Source: Mesorhizobium sp. M7A.F.Ca.US.008.03.1.1 (GTDB lineage Bacteria > Pseudomonadota > Alphaproteobacteria > Rhizobiales > Rhizobiaceae). From it: a DNA stretch of 64,000 nucleotides. The stretch is taken from positions 62,001 through 126,000 of the forward strand of contig NZ_RZRU01000002.1 in assembly GCF_003997495.1 (NCBI RefSeq). The letters run 5' to 3'. Position numbers and translations under genes: made by a program. Below the pieces are notes generated by a model. It saw nothing but the letters and a program-made list of their open reading frames with translations. It made no database searches and had not been told where the DNA came from. Positions 1 through 9,002 of the stretch are shown here, in pieces. Positions within the stretch are counted from its first letter, which is position 1. Every line of letters begins with the position of its first letter.

Positions 1-26
1 TCATTCGCACAGTGGCGAATGCGTGT

Positions 27-1172
27 TCACCGGTCGGTGCTCTCGCGGCGCTTGAGTTCGAAACCGAGATCGATGACCCGTTGATCAGGCCTGTTGCCGG
101 CAATTGCCGCGAGCGCCATGGCGACCGCTCGTCGGCCGATCTCGTAGCGGTGAGTGCGGATGCTGGTGACCGATGGAAACGCCACCTGCATCATGTCGAG
201 ATCATTGAAGCCGACGATGCCGATCGTCTTCGGCACTGCGATCGAAGCGCGATGGCATTCGAACAACACGCCGAGCGCGATGTCGTCATTGTTGCAGAAG
301 ACACCGTCGAGCGTCGGCACCTTGGCCAACGCGTCGCGGAGCATTTCGCGGCCGAGCGACACGCTGGACAGCACCGGCGTGGTGGTGACAAGGCGCGGGT
401 CGAACAGGCCCGCGGCCTCCATAGCCGCGCGATAGCCGGCAAGGCGCCGCTGCGAACGCGGGTCCATGCGCGCGCCGATGAAGCCGATGCGGCGATAGCC
501 CGCCTCGATCAGATGCTCGGTCGCCGCCCTGCCGCCGTCGAGATGCGAGAAGCCGACCATCATGTCGACCGGATCTGGACCGGTTTCCATGACCTGCACC
601 ACCGGGCAGCCGGCGTTCTCCAGCAGTTTTCGCGAGGTCGGCGTCTGGTCGATGCCGGCGACGATCAGCGCTGCCGGCCGCTGCGAGCCGAATAGCTGCA
701 GCAGCCGCTCTTCCTCAAGGCCGGAATAGTGGGTGTTGCCAAGCTGGATGCGGAACGGGCTGGCCGACAGGCTGTCATAGATGCCGCGCACCACTTCGGC
801 AAAGACATTGTTGGTAAGTGACGGCACCAGCACGCCGAACACTTCGGCGCGCGCCGAGGCCAGCGCCCGTGCATTCGGGTCCGGCACGTAACCGAGCTCG
901 TCGACGGCGGCCTGGATCTGGCGGCGCAGCTCTTCGGACACACGCTCCGGCTCGCGCAAGGCGCGCGACACGGTGATGGCGCCGACGCCGGCCTTGCGCG
1001 CGACATCCGCGATGGTCGGGCGGCCGCCACCCCGGCGTGAGCGCGGCTTGATCACGGACGCGCTCGCCCGGAAACGCACCCGGCAGGGCGCGGTTTCGAC
1101 ACGATCGTCTTTGCTGTCTCCATCTCGTCGGCCCTTTGCCGCCCCAACTCGCCTTCTGGCGTCGCGCGGCAC
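27..1172 (-). CDS. LacI family transcriptional regulator (GntR gluconate-repressor type)
   Basis: Sugar-responsive DNA-binding repressor. A LacI helix-turn-helix lies at about residues 53-72 (TIADVARKAGVGAITVSRAL) and is followed by a periplasmic-binding-protein-like effector domain with typical blocks such as FGVLVPSLTNN and GVFCNNDDIALG. At 381 residues it is about 40 longer than the usual 335-345. The first 45 residues are Arg-rich and low in complexity, so the real start may be an internal GTG near 1055; neither GTG has a convincing ribosome site. The minus-strand MFS gene lies 63 bases upstream, so the two may be co-transcribed, the regulator last. The effector is unknown; the sequence is closest in style to gluconate or ketogluconate repressors. 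Confidence 0.88.
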   Translation of the reverse strand: MPRDARRRVGAAKGRRDGDSKDDRVETAPCRVRFRASASVIKPRSRRGGGRPTIADVARKAGVGAITVSRALREPERVSEELRRQIQAAVDELGYVPDPNARALASARAEVFGVLVPSLTNNVFAEVVRGIYDSLSASPFRIQLGNTHYSGLEEERLLQLFGSQRPAALIVAGIDQTPTSRKLLENAGCPVVQVMETGPDPVDMMVGFSHLDGGRAATEHLIEAGYRRIGFIGARMDPRSQRRLAGYRAAMEAAGLFDPRLVTTTPVLSSVSLGREMLRDALAKVPTLDGVFCNNDDIALGVLFECHRASIAVPKTIGIVGFNDLDMMQVAFPSVTSIRTHRYEIGRRAVAMALAAIAGNRPDQRVIDLGFELKRRESTDR

Positions 1173-1235
1173 CCGCCGGTTGTCAAGCCAAGGCGCGTGC
1201 CGGGCTTACGTGCGTGTGAAGACCACCGACTTCCT

Positions 1236-2465
1236 TCAGGCCATCGCGGCGGCGCTGCGCCGTGCCCTCCAGAACAGCAGCCCGATCGCCAGAATGTTCA
1301 GCAGATTCCAGGCGATGCCGTTCAGGAAGGCAGCGGCATAGGAGCCGGTCAAATCATAGATCCAGCCTGACATCCAGCCGCCGATCGCCATGCCGAAGAT
1401 GGTCGCCATCATGACGATGCCGATACGCTGGCCGGCCTCCCTGGCCGGCATGTAATCGCGCACGATGATCGCGTAGCAAGGCACGATGCCGCCCTGCGAC
1501 AGGCCGAACACCAGCGACACCACATAGAGCGAGGCAAGCCCGTCGAACGGGATGTAGAACAGCAGCGACAGGCACTGCAGCACCGAGCCGATCATCAATG
1601 TCCACACGGCGCCGATACGGTCGGCGAGGAAGCCGGACGCCAGCCGGCTGACGACGCCGCCCGCCATCATGATCGACAGCATGTCGGCGCCATGTGCGAC
1701 GCCGTAGCCAAGGTCCATGCAATAGGCGACGATATGCACTTGCGGCATCGACATCGCCACGCAGCAGCCGAGCCCGGCGACGACCAGCAGCACCTGCAAG
1801 GCCGCCGGCGACAGCGAGATCGGCTGCACCGACCGGCTTCCGGGCGAACCCGCGGCGAGCGCCTCCGGGGCACCGCGCCGCAGCATCAGCACCAGCGGGA
1901 CCATGGTGACCAGGCAGAAGATGCCGATTGCCGCATAAGTGAAGCGCCAGCCCTCCGCCTTCATCAGCGTCGGCATGATGGTCGGCCATAACGCCCCGGC
2001 AAGGTAATTGCCGGCCGCCGCCGCCGTGACCGCAACACCGCGACGGCGGTTGAACCAGTGCGAGATATCGGCGATCAGCGGCCCGAAGATCACCGATGTG
2101 CCGACACCGATCAGCACTCCTTGGGCAAGCGTGAATTGCAGGATCGAGGTCGACAGCGCCGCGAGCAGCAGGCCGGCGGAAAGCGCAATCGAAGAGAGCA
2201 GCGCCGGGATCCAGTAACCCATCCGGTCGATGGCGCGACCGACCAGCACGTTGCCGGCGGCGAAACCCACCATGGTCGCAGTGTAAGGCATGGACGCCGC
2301 GGCGCGGTCGACGCCGAACTCGGCCTGCACCGCGGGCAGCACGACGACGACAGCCCACATGCCCACGGCGCCGATCGTCGCCAGCAACATCGAGATGGCA
2401 AGCCGCATCCAGGCATAGGAGCTGTCGATGCCGGGACCGGGCTGGATGTTGTCGGTTCGGGTCAA
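1236..2465 (-). CDS. MFS transporter, 12-helix
   Basis: Secondary transporter of the major facilitator superfamily, 409 residues, with about twelve hydrophobic segments and a MFS loop motif after helix 2 (VGRAIDRMGYW). A TTG at 2465 is chosen as start because AGGAAA sits just upstream of it and the first helix begins about 15 residues later. The substrate cannot be read from the sequence; its place directly upstream of a LacI-type sugar regulator suggests a sugar acid or other small organic anion. An alternative is a monocarboxylate transporter, since the sequence resembles oxalate/formate antiporter-like MFS members. Confidence 0.85.
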   Translation of the reverse strand: MTRTDNIQPGPGIDSSYAWMRLAISMLLATIGAVGMWAVVVVLPAVQAEFGVDRAAASMPYTATMVGFAAGNVLVGRAIDRMGYWIPALLSSIALSAGLLLAALSTSILQFTLAQGVLIGVGTSVIFGPLIADISHWFNRRRGVAVTAAAAGNYLAGALWPTIMPTLMKAEGWRFTYAAIGIFCLVTMVPLVLMLRRGAPEALAAGSPGSRSVQPISLSPAALQVLLVVAGLGCCVAMSMPQVHIVAYCMDLGYGVAHGADMLSIMMAGGVVSRLASGFLADRIGAVWTLMIGSVLQCLSLLFYIPFDGLASLYVVSLVFGLSQGGIVPCYAIIVRDYMPAREAGQRIGIVMMATIFGMAIGGWMSGWIYDLTGSYAAAFLNGIAWNLLNILAIGLLFWRARRSAAAMA

Positions 2466-2635
2466 GGCGTTTCCTGTCGGCGGTCTCGGAGATCGGCTGC
2501 CGTTTGCGCCACTATCGGCGCATTCTCAGGCCGCAGCAGCGCCACAGCGGGCAAATCCGTGGCTCCAGAGCAAGGGCGGAACCGATGCCGATGTGCGGAG
2601 TTTCCCGGCAACCCACCCTGCAAAGGAGCTCTGCG

Positions 2636-2926
2636 ATGACCGGCACCAGGAAAAAATGGTCGGCCGAGGTGACCGAGCACAGCGACGCGATGGATCTTGA
2701 GGATCACGTCTTCGAATCCGACGACGCCAGGAAGATCGCCGCCTCGCTGAAACGATCCGCCGAACACAGCCACAGGCGCAAGGCCGAGCCTTTTCAGTCC
2801 GCCATGTCGATGCTGAATTTTTACATCAACCGCGCCGGCAAGAACTTGCCTGCCGCGCGCAAAAAAGTGCTTGAGGACGCCAAGGACGAACTGCGCAGCG
2901 CCTTCGGACGAGACAAGGATGATTAG
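2636..2926 (+). CDS. DUF3175 domain protein
   Basis: Small 96-residue soluble protein matching the DUF3175 family by its opening RKKWSAEVTEHSDAMDLE and a mid-block SAMSMLNFYINRAGKNL. An ATG at 2636 preceded by AAAGGAGCT gives the start; longer readings of this frame are not supported. The protein is rich in Lys, Arg and Asp and has no membrane segment. No function is established for the family. It stands alone between two minus-strand genes and converges on the GntR gene that ends 17 bases downstream. Confidence 0.85.
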   Translation: MTGTRKKWSAEVTEHSDAMDLEDHVFESDDARKIAASLKRSAEHSHRRKAEPFQSAMSMLNFYINRAGKNLPAARKKVLEDAKDELRSAFGRDKDD

Positions 2927-2943
2927 CGGCGGCCGGTCCGGTC

Positions 2944-3720
2944 CTACCGGCCGCGGATGACGCCGTCTGTGTTGGCGAGCAGTTTGCGCACGGCATTGCG
3001 CGCCGCGTCAGGGCGCTGCAGGCGGATGTTCTTCTCGATCGCCTCGTGCAGCTTCTGCGCGTGGTTGAGATCATCGATCTCCCGCGTCGTGTAGGCAAAG
3101 AGATGATCGAAGGCGGATTCGATCAGCACGCCGAGCGGCACCAGCAGGTCGTTGCCCGAAGCCCGCAGGATGGCAAGATGGAAGCGCGTGTCGGCGCGGG
3201 TCCGCTCCTGCAGGCTCGTCGCCTCTCCCATCTCACGGCAGGCCAGGCTGATCCCGGCCATCTGCTCGTCGGTTCTTCGCATGGCTGCAAACGCGGTCGC
3301 TTCCGGCTCGATGATGTGGCGGAATTCCTGCACCGTCTTGAGGAACACTTCGCGATCCGGCGACGTCGCGTACCAGGCAAGCACATCGCGATCGAGCAGG
3401 TTCCAGCGTTCCTTCGGTTCGACCCAACTGCCGATCTTGGGACGTGAGGCCAAAAGGCTCTTGGCCATCAGCATCTTGATGGCCTCGCGCACCGCCGAGC
3501 GGCTGACGCTGAAGGTCTCCGACCATTTCGCTTCATTGGGCAGGATGGTGCCGGGCGGATAGTCGCCGCGCACGATCCTGAGGCCGATTTCGCTGGCCAG
3601 CGAGGCGTGGACGCTGGAGCCTGGAATACGCGCGGCGTCCGCCCGGCGAACGCCGCCCGGACGGTCCCCCGAGGCCGCTTTCCCCAACGATTTTTCCTTG
3701 TTCGGCTTCGCGTCCCGCAT
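2944..3720 (-). CDS. FadR/FCD-type GntR regulator, copy A
   Basis: Transcriptional regulator with an N-terminal winged helix (SRSAVREAIKMLMAKSLLAS recognition region, then the wing SRPKIGSWVEP) and a C-terminal all-helical FCD ligand domain whose Asp/His metal-site residues are visible (EPEATAF, TRFHLAIL, HEAIEKNI). The ATG at 3720 gives 258 residues; a TTG at 3780 would add 20 poorly conserved residues. It is a near-duplicate of the protein at 5800-6582, with an identical recognition helix and wing, so both should bind the same operator. The FCD class commonly senses sugar acids or carboxylates. A likely target is the perfect palindrome at 4751-4765. Confidence 0.9.
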   Translation of the reverse strand: MRDAKPNKEKSLGKAASGDRPGGVRRADAARIPGSSVHASLASEIGLRIVRGDYPPGTILPNEAKWSETFSVSRSAVREAIKMLMAKSLLASRPKIGSWVEPKERWNLLDRDVLAWYATSPDREVFLKTVQEFRHIIEPEATAFAAMRRTDEQMAGISLACREMGEATSLQERTRADTRFHLAILRASGNDLLVPLGVLIESAFDHLFAYTTREIDDLNHAQKLHEAIEKNIRLQRPDAARNAVRKLLANTDGVIRGR

Positions 3721-3822
3721 GGGCTCCAGAAAGTCCGTATTAAGCAGGCTGTCAAGCGCGGCAAGCGGCTTGCACCGCAAAGCCGCCAGCTGTGCACAGA
3801 TCAGCCTCGATTGCTTCGCGGA

Positions 3823-4719
3823 TCAGTCCTGCTTGACGTATTTGCGCCAGCTATGCTCCGGGCGGAAGCCCAGCACGTCGCGCGCCTTCCGGTTCGACAG
3901 CAGCGTCTCGTATTCGCCGAGTTCGGCCTTGACCGGCACGCCGGGGTAGAACCGCTTCAAGAGTTCGGCAGTCGGCAGGTCGGATGATGTGTCGTCATTG
4001 GCCGCGTTGAACACCTGATAGCCGAGCCCGTCCTTCTCTATGGCGCGCAGCGTGATCTGGCCAAGGTCGCGCGCGTCGACATAGCTCCAGGCGATGCGCT
4101 TGCGGAAACCCGGATCGGCGAACCATTTCGGAAACAGCGAATATTCGTGCGGCTCGATGACATTGCCGATGCGCAGGGCATAGATGTCGGTGCCATTGCG
4201 CTGCGCAAATGCACGCGCCGTCTTCTCGTTGACGACCTTGGACAAAGCATAGCTGTCCATCGGGTCGACATCATACTCCTCGTCTAGCGGGAAATATTTG
4301 GGATCGCGCGGCTCGTTGGCGAACACAAGTCCATAGGTCGTCTCGCTGGAGGCGATGATCACCTTGCGGATCCCGAGCTTCACCGCCGCCTCGATGACAT
4401 TGTAGGTACCAAGCGCATTGATGCGGAACACCTCGTTGTCGGTGGTGATCATGATGCGCGGGATGGCGGCGAAATGCACCACCGCATCGACCGGCTGCGG
4501 GCGCAGCGAGGGGTCGAATTCATGCAGGCCCATATAGCTCGACAGTGCGTTGAACACCTGCCCGCTGTCGGTGATGTCGGTGATCAGCGTGCGTACCTTG
4601 GGGTTGTCGAGCGGCCTGGTGTCGATGTTGAGCACCTGGCAGCCCTGCTCGACCAGGTACTGGACGACATGGCGTCCGGCCTTGCCGCTGCCGCCGGTGA
4701 ACATGATCCGCTTCGTCAT
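3823..4719 (-). CDS. NAD-dependent epimerase/dehydratase (extended SDR)
   Basis: Extended short-chain dehydrogenase/reductase, 298 residues. The Rossmann motif GGSGKAG is at the N-terminus and the catalytic Y-x3-K appears in SYALSKVVNE, with the active-site serine region ASSETTYG before it. The start at 4719 has GGAG eight bases upstream. The gene is divergent from the beta-hydroxyacid dehydrogenase at 4839 across a 119-base gap that carries a perfect palindrome, and it lies between two paralogous FCD regulators. This context suggests oxidation or epimerisation of a sugar, for example a uronate or aldose dehydrogenase; nucleotide-sugar epimerisation is less likely because no nucleotide-sugar genes are nearby. 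Confidence 0.88.
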   Translation of the reverse strand: MTKRIMFTGGSGKAGRHVVQYLVEQGCQVLNIDTRPLDNPKVRTLITDITDSGQVFNALSSYMGLHEFDPSLRPQPVDAVVHFAAIPRIMITTDNEVFRINALGTYNVIEAAVKLGIRKVIIASSETTYGLVFANEPRDPKYFPLDEEYDVDPMDSYALSKVVNEKTARAFAQRNGTDIYALRIGNVIEPHEYSLFPKWFADPGFRKRIAWSYVDARDLGQITLRAIEKDGLGYQVFNAANDDTSSDLPTAELLKRFYPGVPVKAELGEYETLLSNRKARDVLGFRPEHSWRKYVKQD

Positions 4720-4750
4720 TTTGCTCTCCACATCCTCAGGAATTTATGTG

Positions 4751-4765
4751 TATTGTCAGACAATA
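4751..4765. promoter_or_regulatory. Putative FCD-GntR operator (perfect inverted repeat)
   Basis: TATTGTCAGACAATA is a perfect 7-bp inverted repeat about one central base. It lies in the 119-base gap between the divergent SDR (start 4719) and hydroxyacid dehydrogenase (start 4839). The core TTGTC-N-GACAA is the kind of short palindrome bound by FadR-family regulators, and two such regulators flank the pair. Related imperfect sites occur at 8028-8040 and 8067-8082. Binding is inferred. Confidence 0.5.
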
Positions 4766-4838
4766 TCGCCATCCGCAACCACCCACGCCTGCAAAACGGC
4801 AGCGCCTGACATCAATCATTGCAACAGGACTTGAAGAC

Positions 4839-5777
4839 ATGAACACGACTGCCGCCAGCGAAAAGATCGGCTTCATCGGGCTTGGCCTGATGGGCCACGG
4901 GATCGCCAAGAACATCGTCGACAAGGGCTACAGCCTGACTTTCCTCGGCCGCAAGAACCGCAAGCCGGCGGAAGATCTTTTGGGCCGAGGCGCCAAGGAA
5001 GCGTCTACGTCGCGGGACGTGGCGGCGGCATCGGATATCGTCTTTATCTGCGTCACTGGCTCGCGCGAGGTCGAAGCCATCATTCGCGGCCCCGGCGGCC
5101 TCAAGGAGGGCTTGAAAAAGGGCTCGGTCATCGTCGACTGCTCGACCTCCGATCCGGTCTCGACCATTGCGCTTGCCGCTGAGCTCAAGGCGCTCGGCAT
5201 CGATTTTGTCGACGCACCGCTCAGCCGCACGCCGAAGGAAGCCTGGGAAGGCACGCTCGACGCCATGGTCGGCGCACCGGACACCCTCTTTGCCAGGGTG
5301 AAACCGGTGATCGAAACCTGGGCCGGCCGCATCGTCCATATCGGCGACACCGGCGATGGCCATCGCATGAAGCTGCTCAACAATTTCATCTCGCTCGGCT
5401 ACGCAGCGATCTATTCGGAGGCACTGGCGCTGGCTGAGAAGGTCGGCATCTCGCCGCCGCGCTTCGACAGCGTCATCCGCAATGGCCGCATGGATTGCGG
5501 CTTTTACCAGACCTTCATGCGCTGGACGCTGGAAGGTGACCGCGATGCGCACAAATTCACCATCGCCAATGCCTTCAAGGACCTGACCTATCTGGAATCG
5601 ATGGCGGGTGCGGCCGGCATTGCCAACCCGCTCGGCAACGCTACCAAGAACTCCTTCGCCGGTGCCCATGCAACCGGCCCGGCCGAGCAATTCGTGCCGA
5701 TGCTGGCGACGCATATCGCTGAGGTGAACGGTGTCGACCTGATGCCGATGAAGGATGGGAAGAAACAGACGATTTGA
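4839..5777 (+). CDS. Beta-hydroxyacid dehydrogenase (3-hydroxyisobutyrate dehydrogenase family)
   Basis: NAD(P)-dependent oxidoreductase of 312 residues. The N-terminal Rossmann domain opens with IGFIGLGLMGHGIA, the substrate loop is DAPLSRTPKEAWEGTL in place of the commoner DAPVSGG block, and the catalytic Lys is in HRMKLLNNF. The family oxidises 3-hydroxyacids such as 3-hydroxyisobutyrate, tartronate semialdehyde and related sugar-acid intermediates. The altered substrate loop argues against a classical 3-hydroxyisobutyrate enzyme. The ATG at 4839 is used because the upstream reading lacks family similarity. It ends 22 bases before the convergent regulator copy B. Confidence 0.9.
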   Translation: MNTTAASEKIGFIGLGLMGHGIAKNIVDKGYSLTFLGRKNRKPAEDLLGRGAKEASTSRDVAAASDIVFICVTGSREVEAIIRGPGGLKEGLKKGSVIVDCSTSDPVSTIALAAELKALGIDFVDAPLSRTPKEAWEGTLDAMVGAPDTLFARVKPVIETWAGRIVHIGDTGDGHRMKLLNNFISLGYAAIYSEALALAEKVGISPPRFDSVIRNGRMDCGFYQTFMRWTLEGDRDAHKFTIANAFKDLTYLESMAGAAGIANPLGNATKNSFAGAHATGPAEQFVPMLATHIAEVNGVDLMPMKDGKKQTI

Positions 5778-5799
5778 GATTGCCAAACGCAAGCGTGGA

Positions 5800-6582
5800 T
5801 CACCGCCTCCAGCGCCCGATCCCTTCATCGGTATCCGCAAGCAGCTTGTGCACGGCGTTGCGCGCTGCGGCTGGGCGCTGCAGGCGGATGTTCTTTTCGA
5901 TCGCCTCATGCAGCTTCTGAGCCTGGCGCTGATCGGCGACCTGCTGTGTCGTGAATGCGAAGAGATGGTCGAGCGCCGACTCGATCAGCACGCCGAGCGG
6001 CACCAGAAGATCGTTGCCGGAGGCGCGCAGGATGGCGAGATGAAAGCGCGTATCGGCGCGGATACGCTCCTGCAGGCTCAAGGCCTCGCCCATCTCGCGG
6101 CAGGCCTGGCTGATTTCCGCCATTTGCTCGTCGCTGCGCCGCATGGCGGCAAAGGCCGACGCTTCCGGCTCGATGATATGACGAAACTCCTGCACGGTTC
6201 GCAGGAACGCCTCGCGGTCGGGCGCCGTCGCGTACCAGGCCAGCACGTCGCGGTCGAGCAGGTTCCAGCGCTCCTTCGGCTCGACCCAGCTGCCGATCTT
6301 GGGGCGTGAGGCCAACAGGCTCTTCGCCATCAGCATCTTGATGGCTTCGCGCACCGCCGAACGGCTGACATTGAAGATCTCTGCCCATCTGGACTCGTTG
6401 GGCAGGATCGTGCCAGGCGGATAGTCGCCACGCACGATCCGCAGGCCAATCTCGCCGGCCAGCGAGACATGGACGCTCGCTCCCGCAAAATGCGCGGCAC
6501 CAGCCTTCCGCATGACAGCCGGGCCGTGGCTGGCTTGTGCCTTGGCCCGGTCGGTTCGCTTGCTTGACTTCTCGTCCGGCAT
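5800..6582 (-). CDS. FadR/FCD-type GntR regulator, copy B
   Basis: Paralogue of the regulator at 2944-3720. Both have the same winged helix, including SRSAVREAIKMLMAKSLLAS and the stretch through NLLDRDVLAWYAT, and differ mainly at the N-terminus, in scattered FCD positions and at the last ten residues. The ATG at 6582 gives 260 residues, matching the paralogue; a further 41 upstream residues are possible but unlike the family. FCD metal-site residues are retained. The two copies enclose the SDR/hydroxyacid dehydrogenase pair, and this copy is next to the binding-protein gene of the CUT2 importer, so it may control both units. Confidence 0.9.
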   Translation of the reverse strand: MPDEKSSKRTDRAKAQASHGPAVMRKAGAAHFAGASVHVSLAGEIGLRIVRGDYPPGTILPNESRWAEIFNVSRSAVREAIKMLMAKSLLASRPKIGSWVEPKERWNLLDRDVLAWYATAPDREAFLRTVQEFRHIIEPEASAFAAMRRSDEQMAEISQACREMGEALSLQERIRADTRFHLAILRASGNDLLVPLGVLIESALDHLFAFTTQQVADQRQAQKLHEAIEKNIRLQRPAAARNAVHKLLADTDEGIGRWRR

Positions 6583-6725
6583 CCACGTTCCAATGCGTCG
6601 ACCGTCTGTCGTCCGGACTGGTCCGAACCGCACCGGCGCCGATTTCGTTGCCGAAAAATCCAGATTATGGCCGCGCCAAAGCAGGAGCCTGTTGCCCCAA
6701 CCCATTGCGTCCGTTCAGGAATTGA

Positions 6726-6752
6726 CGGGGCGCCCAGTCACCGGGCGCCCCG
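6726..6752 (-). terminator. GC-rich hairpin after the binding-protein gene
   Basis: GGGGCGCCC at 6727-6735 pairs with GGGCGCCCC at 6743-6751 around a seven-base loop, about a dozen bases past the stop codon of the minus-strand binding-protein gene. There is no strong T-run, so it could be a terminator or an mRNA-stabilising hairpin. Confidence 0.55.
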
Positions 6753-6763
6753 AAATCGAGAAC

Positions 6764-7753
6764 CTACTTCTGGATGCAGGTGTCGACCGTGTCCTTGGTG
6801 CATTCGTCGAGGCCGGTGAACACCGGATCGGCGACGGTCTTGCCTTCGACCAGGTCGATCATCACCGACGGTGCCTTGTAGCCCATTTCGAACGGCCGCT
6901 GACCGACCAGCGCGGTCACGAGGCCGTCACGAGCGATCGCCACTTCGTCGCCGATCGTGTCGGCGGCGCCGATGACGAAGTCGTTGCTGGCGATCCGGTC
7001 TTTGAGCGGTCCGAACAGATCGCGATAGGGCTGCGGCGCGCCGAACAGCGGCCAGCCGCCCATGATGCCGAAGGCGTCAAGCTTGGGGTTGGCGGCGAGG
7101 ATGTCGGTCATCGCCTGCACGCCCTTGGCGCCGTCGTCATTGGTGAACACCGGGCAGCCCGCAACTTCGGTCCAGCCACCTTCGCCGGCAAGTGCGGCAA
7201 GGCCTTCCTTGCCCGACAGTGCGTCACGCATGCCCTGGGCACGGCGCAGGATGTTGTCGGCTGCCGGGTTGCCCTCGATCGTGCAGATCGTGCCGCCATT
7301 CGGCTTGCCCTTCTTAATGTACTCGCCGATCTTGTGACCCATCAAATAGTTGTCGGTGCCGAGATAGGTCTTGCGAAGTGCAGCATCTTCCTTGCTGAGG
7401 TCGGCATCGAGCGTCATGATCGGGATCGTCGGATTGGCGGTCTTGATCGTCTGCGCGATCAGCGGCGCGTTTGACGGCGAAATCGCCATCGCCACGGTGT
7501 CGGCCTTGCTCAGCATATCCTGAACGATCTGCGCCTCGCCGGCTTCGTCGGAAGTCGACGCCGGACCGGTGTAGAAGCATTCATATTCCGAGCTGGCGTT
7601 TTCCTTGTTCCATTTCTCGCAGCCCTGGTGGATGGCTTCGAAGAACGGATTGTCGAGACCTTTCACGACAATGACGAGCTGTTTCTTGGCCAAAGCCGGC
7701 CCGGCGCCCAACGCCATGGCGGCGACGGCGGCGAGCAAAAGTGTCTTCCTCAT
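6764..7753 (-). CDS. CUT2 sugar ABC transporter substrate-binding protein
   Basis: Periplasmic sugar-binding protein of the RbsB/FrcB class, 329 residues. A Sec signal peptide (MRKTLLLAAVAAMALGAGPALA) precedes a Peripla_BP_4-type fold starting with LVIVVKGLDNPFFEAIHQG. The start at 7753 has GGGAGG upstream. It is divergent from an ATPase-permease pair at 8220-10001 that has no binding protein of its own, so the three genes very likely form one importer. Four cysteines in the mature part (for example in CTIEG, CPVF and DECTKDTVDTC) could form disulfides in the periplasm. The ligand is unknown; similarity in style to fructose and ribose binding proteins is only suggestive. Confidence 0.9.
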   Translation of the reverse strand: MRKTLLLAAVAAMALGAGPALAKKQLVIVVKGLDNPFFEAIHQGCEKWNKENASSEYECFYTGPASTSDEAGEAQIVQDMLSKADTVAMAISPSNAPLIAQTIKTANPTIPIMTLDADLSKEDAALRKTYLGTDNYLMGHKIGEYIKKGKPNGGTICTIEGNPAADNILRRAQGMRDALSGKEGLAALAGEGGWTEVAGCPVFTNDDGAKGVQAMTDILAANPKLDAFGIMGGWPLFGAPQPYRDLFGPLKDRIASNDFVIGAADTIGDEVAIARDGLVTALVGQRPFEMGYKAPSVMIDLVEGKTVADPVFTGLDECTKDTVDTCIQK

Positions 7754-8027
7754 GTCAGTCCTCCCTTGAAACAAACGGACACGGCGTGCCCGCCATACAG
7801 ATCGACCGGATGCATGATGACCGAGGGTCGTTTCGCGAGCGCTCGTGTCGCCAGGACAGATCGATAAGCATTTCCAGATTCGGCTTCAGATCAGCTCACA
7901 CACAGGTGCCGCCGGATCCTGGACCGTCAAACCTCCGCCGATTCCTGCCGGCGAACCGCCAGCGGGGATCGGCATAATCTCCTCCGACGCTTAGCTAATA
8001 TCGGCTTGGCGCCAACGTCAATGCTAT

Positions 8028-8082
8028 TTGTCCTACAAAACGGATTTTTAAAATAGTCCTGGCCCAATTCGTCCGACAATTG
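8028..8082. promoter_or_regulatory. Two candidate GntR sites in the divergent transporter promoter region
   Basis: The 466-base gap 7754-8219 separates the minus-strand binding-protein gene from the plus-strand ATPase gene. It holds TTTGTCCTACAAA at 8028-8040 and AATTCGTCCGACAATT at 8067-8082. Both resemble the perfect palindrome TTGTC-N-GACAA at 4751-4765, and they lie 27 bases apart in the AT-richest part of the gap. I see no ORF or RNA gene in the rest of the gap. Regulation of the importer by the flanking FCD proteins is inferred. Confidence 0.4.
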
Positions 8083-8219
8083 ATTGACGTGCGCCGGCTT
8101 TTGCGTAAAAGAACGCTAACGCCGTCTTCGGGAGGAGCCGGGGAGAGCGAGGCCAAAGCAGCGTCGGCATCCAGGCCGGGAACAGCGGCAGGTCGCAAAT
8201 CACGGGGAGGCAAAGGCTG

Positions 8220-8960
<741 letters not shown>

Positions 8961-9002
8961 TTTCAAGCGAATTCCACCACGCACAGCAAATGAAGGTCGA
9001 CG

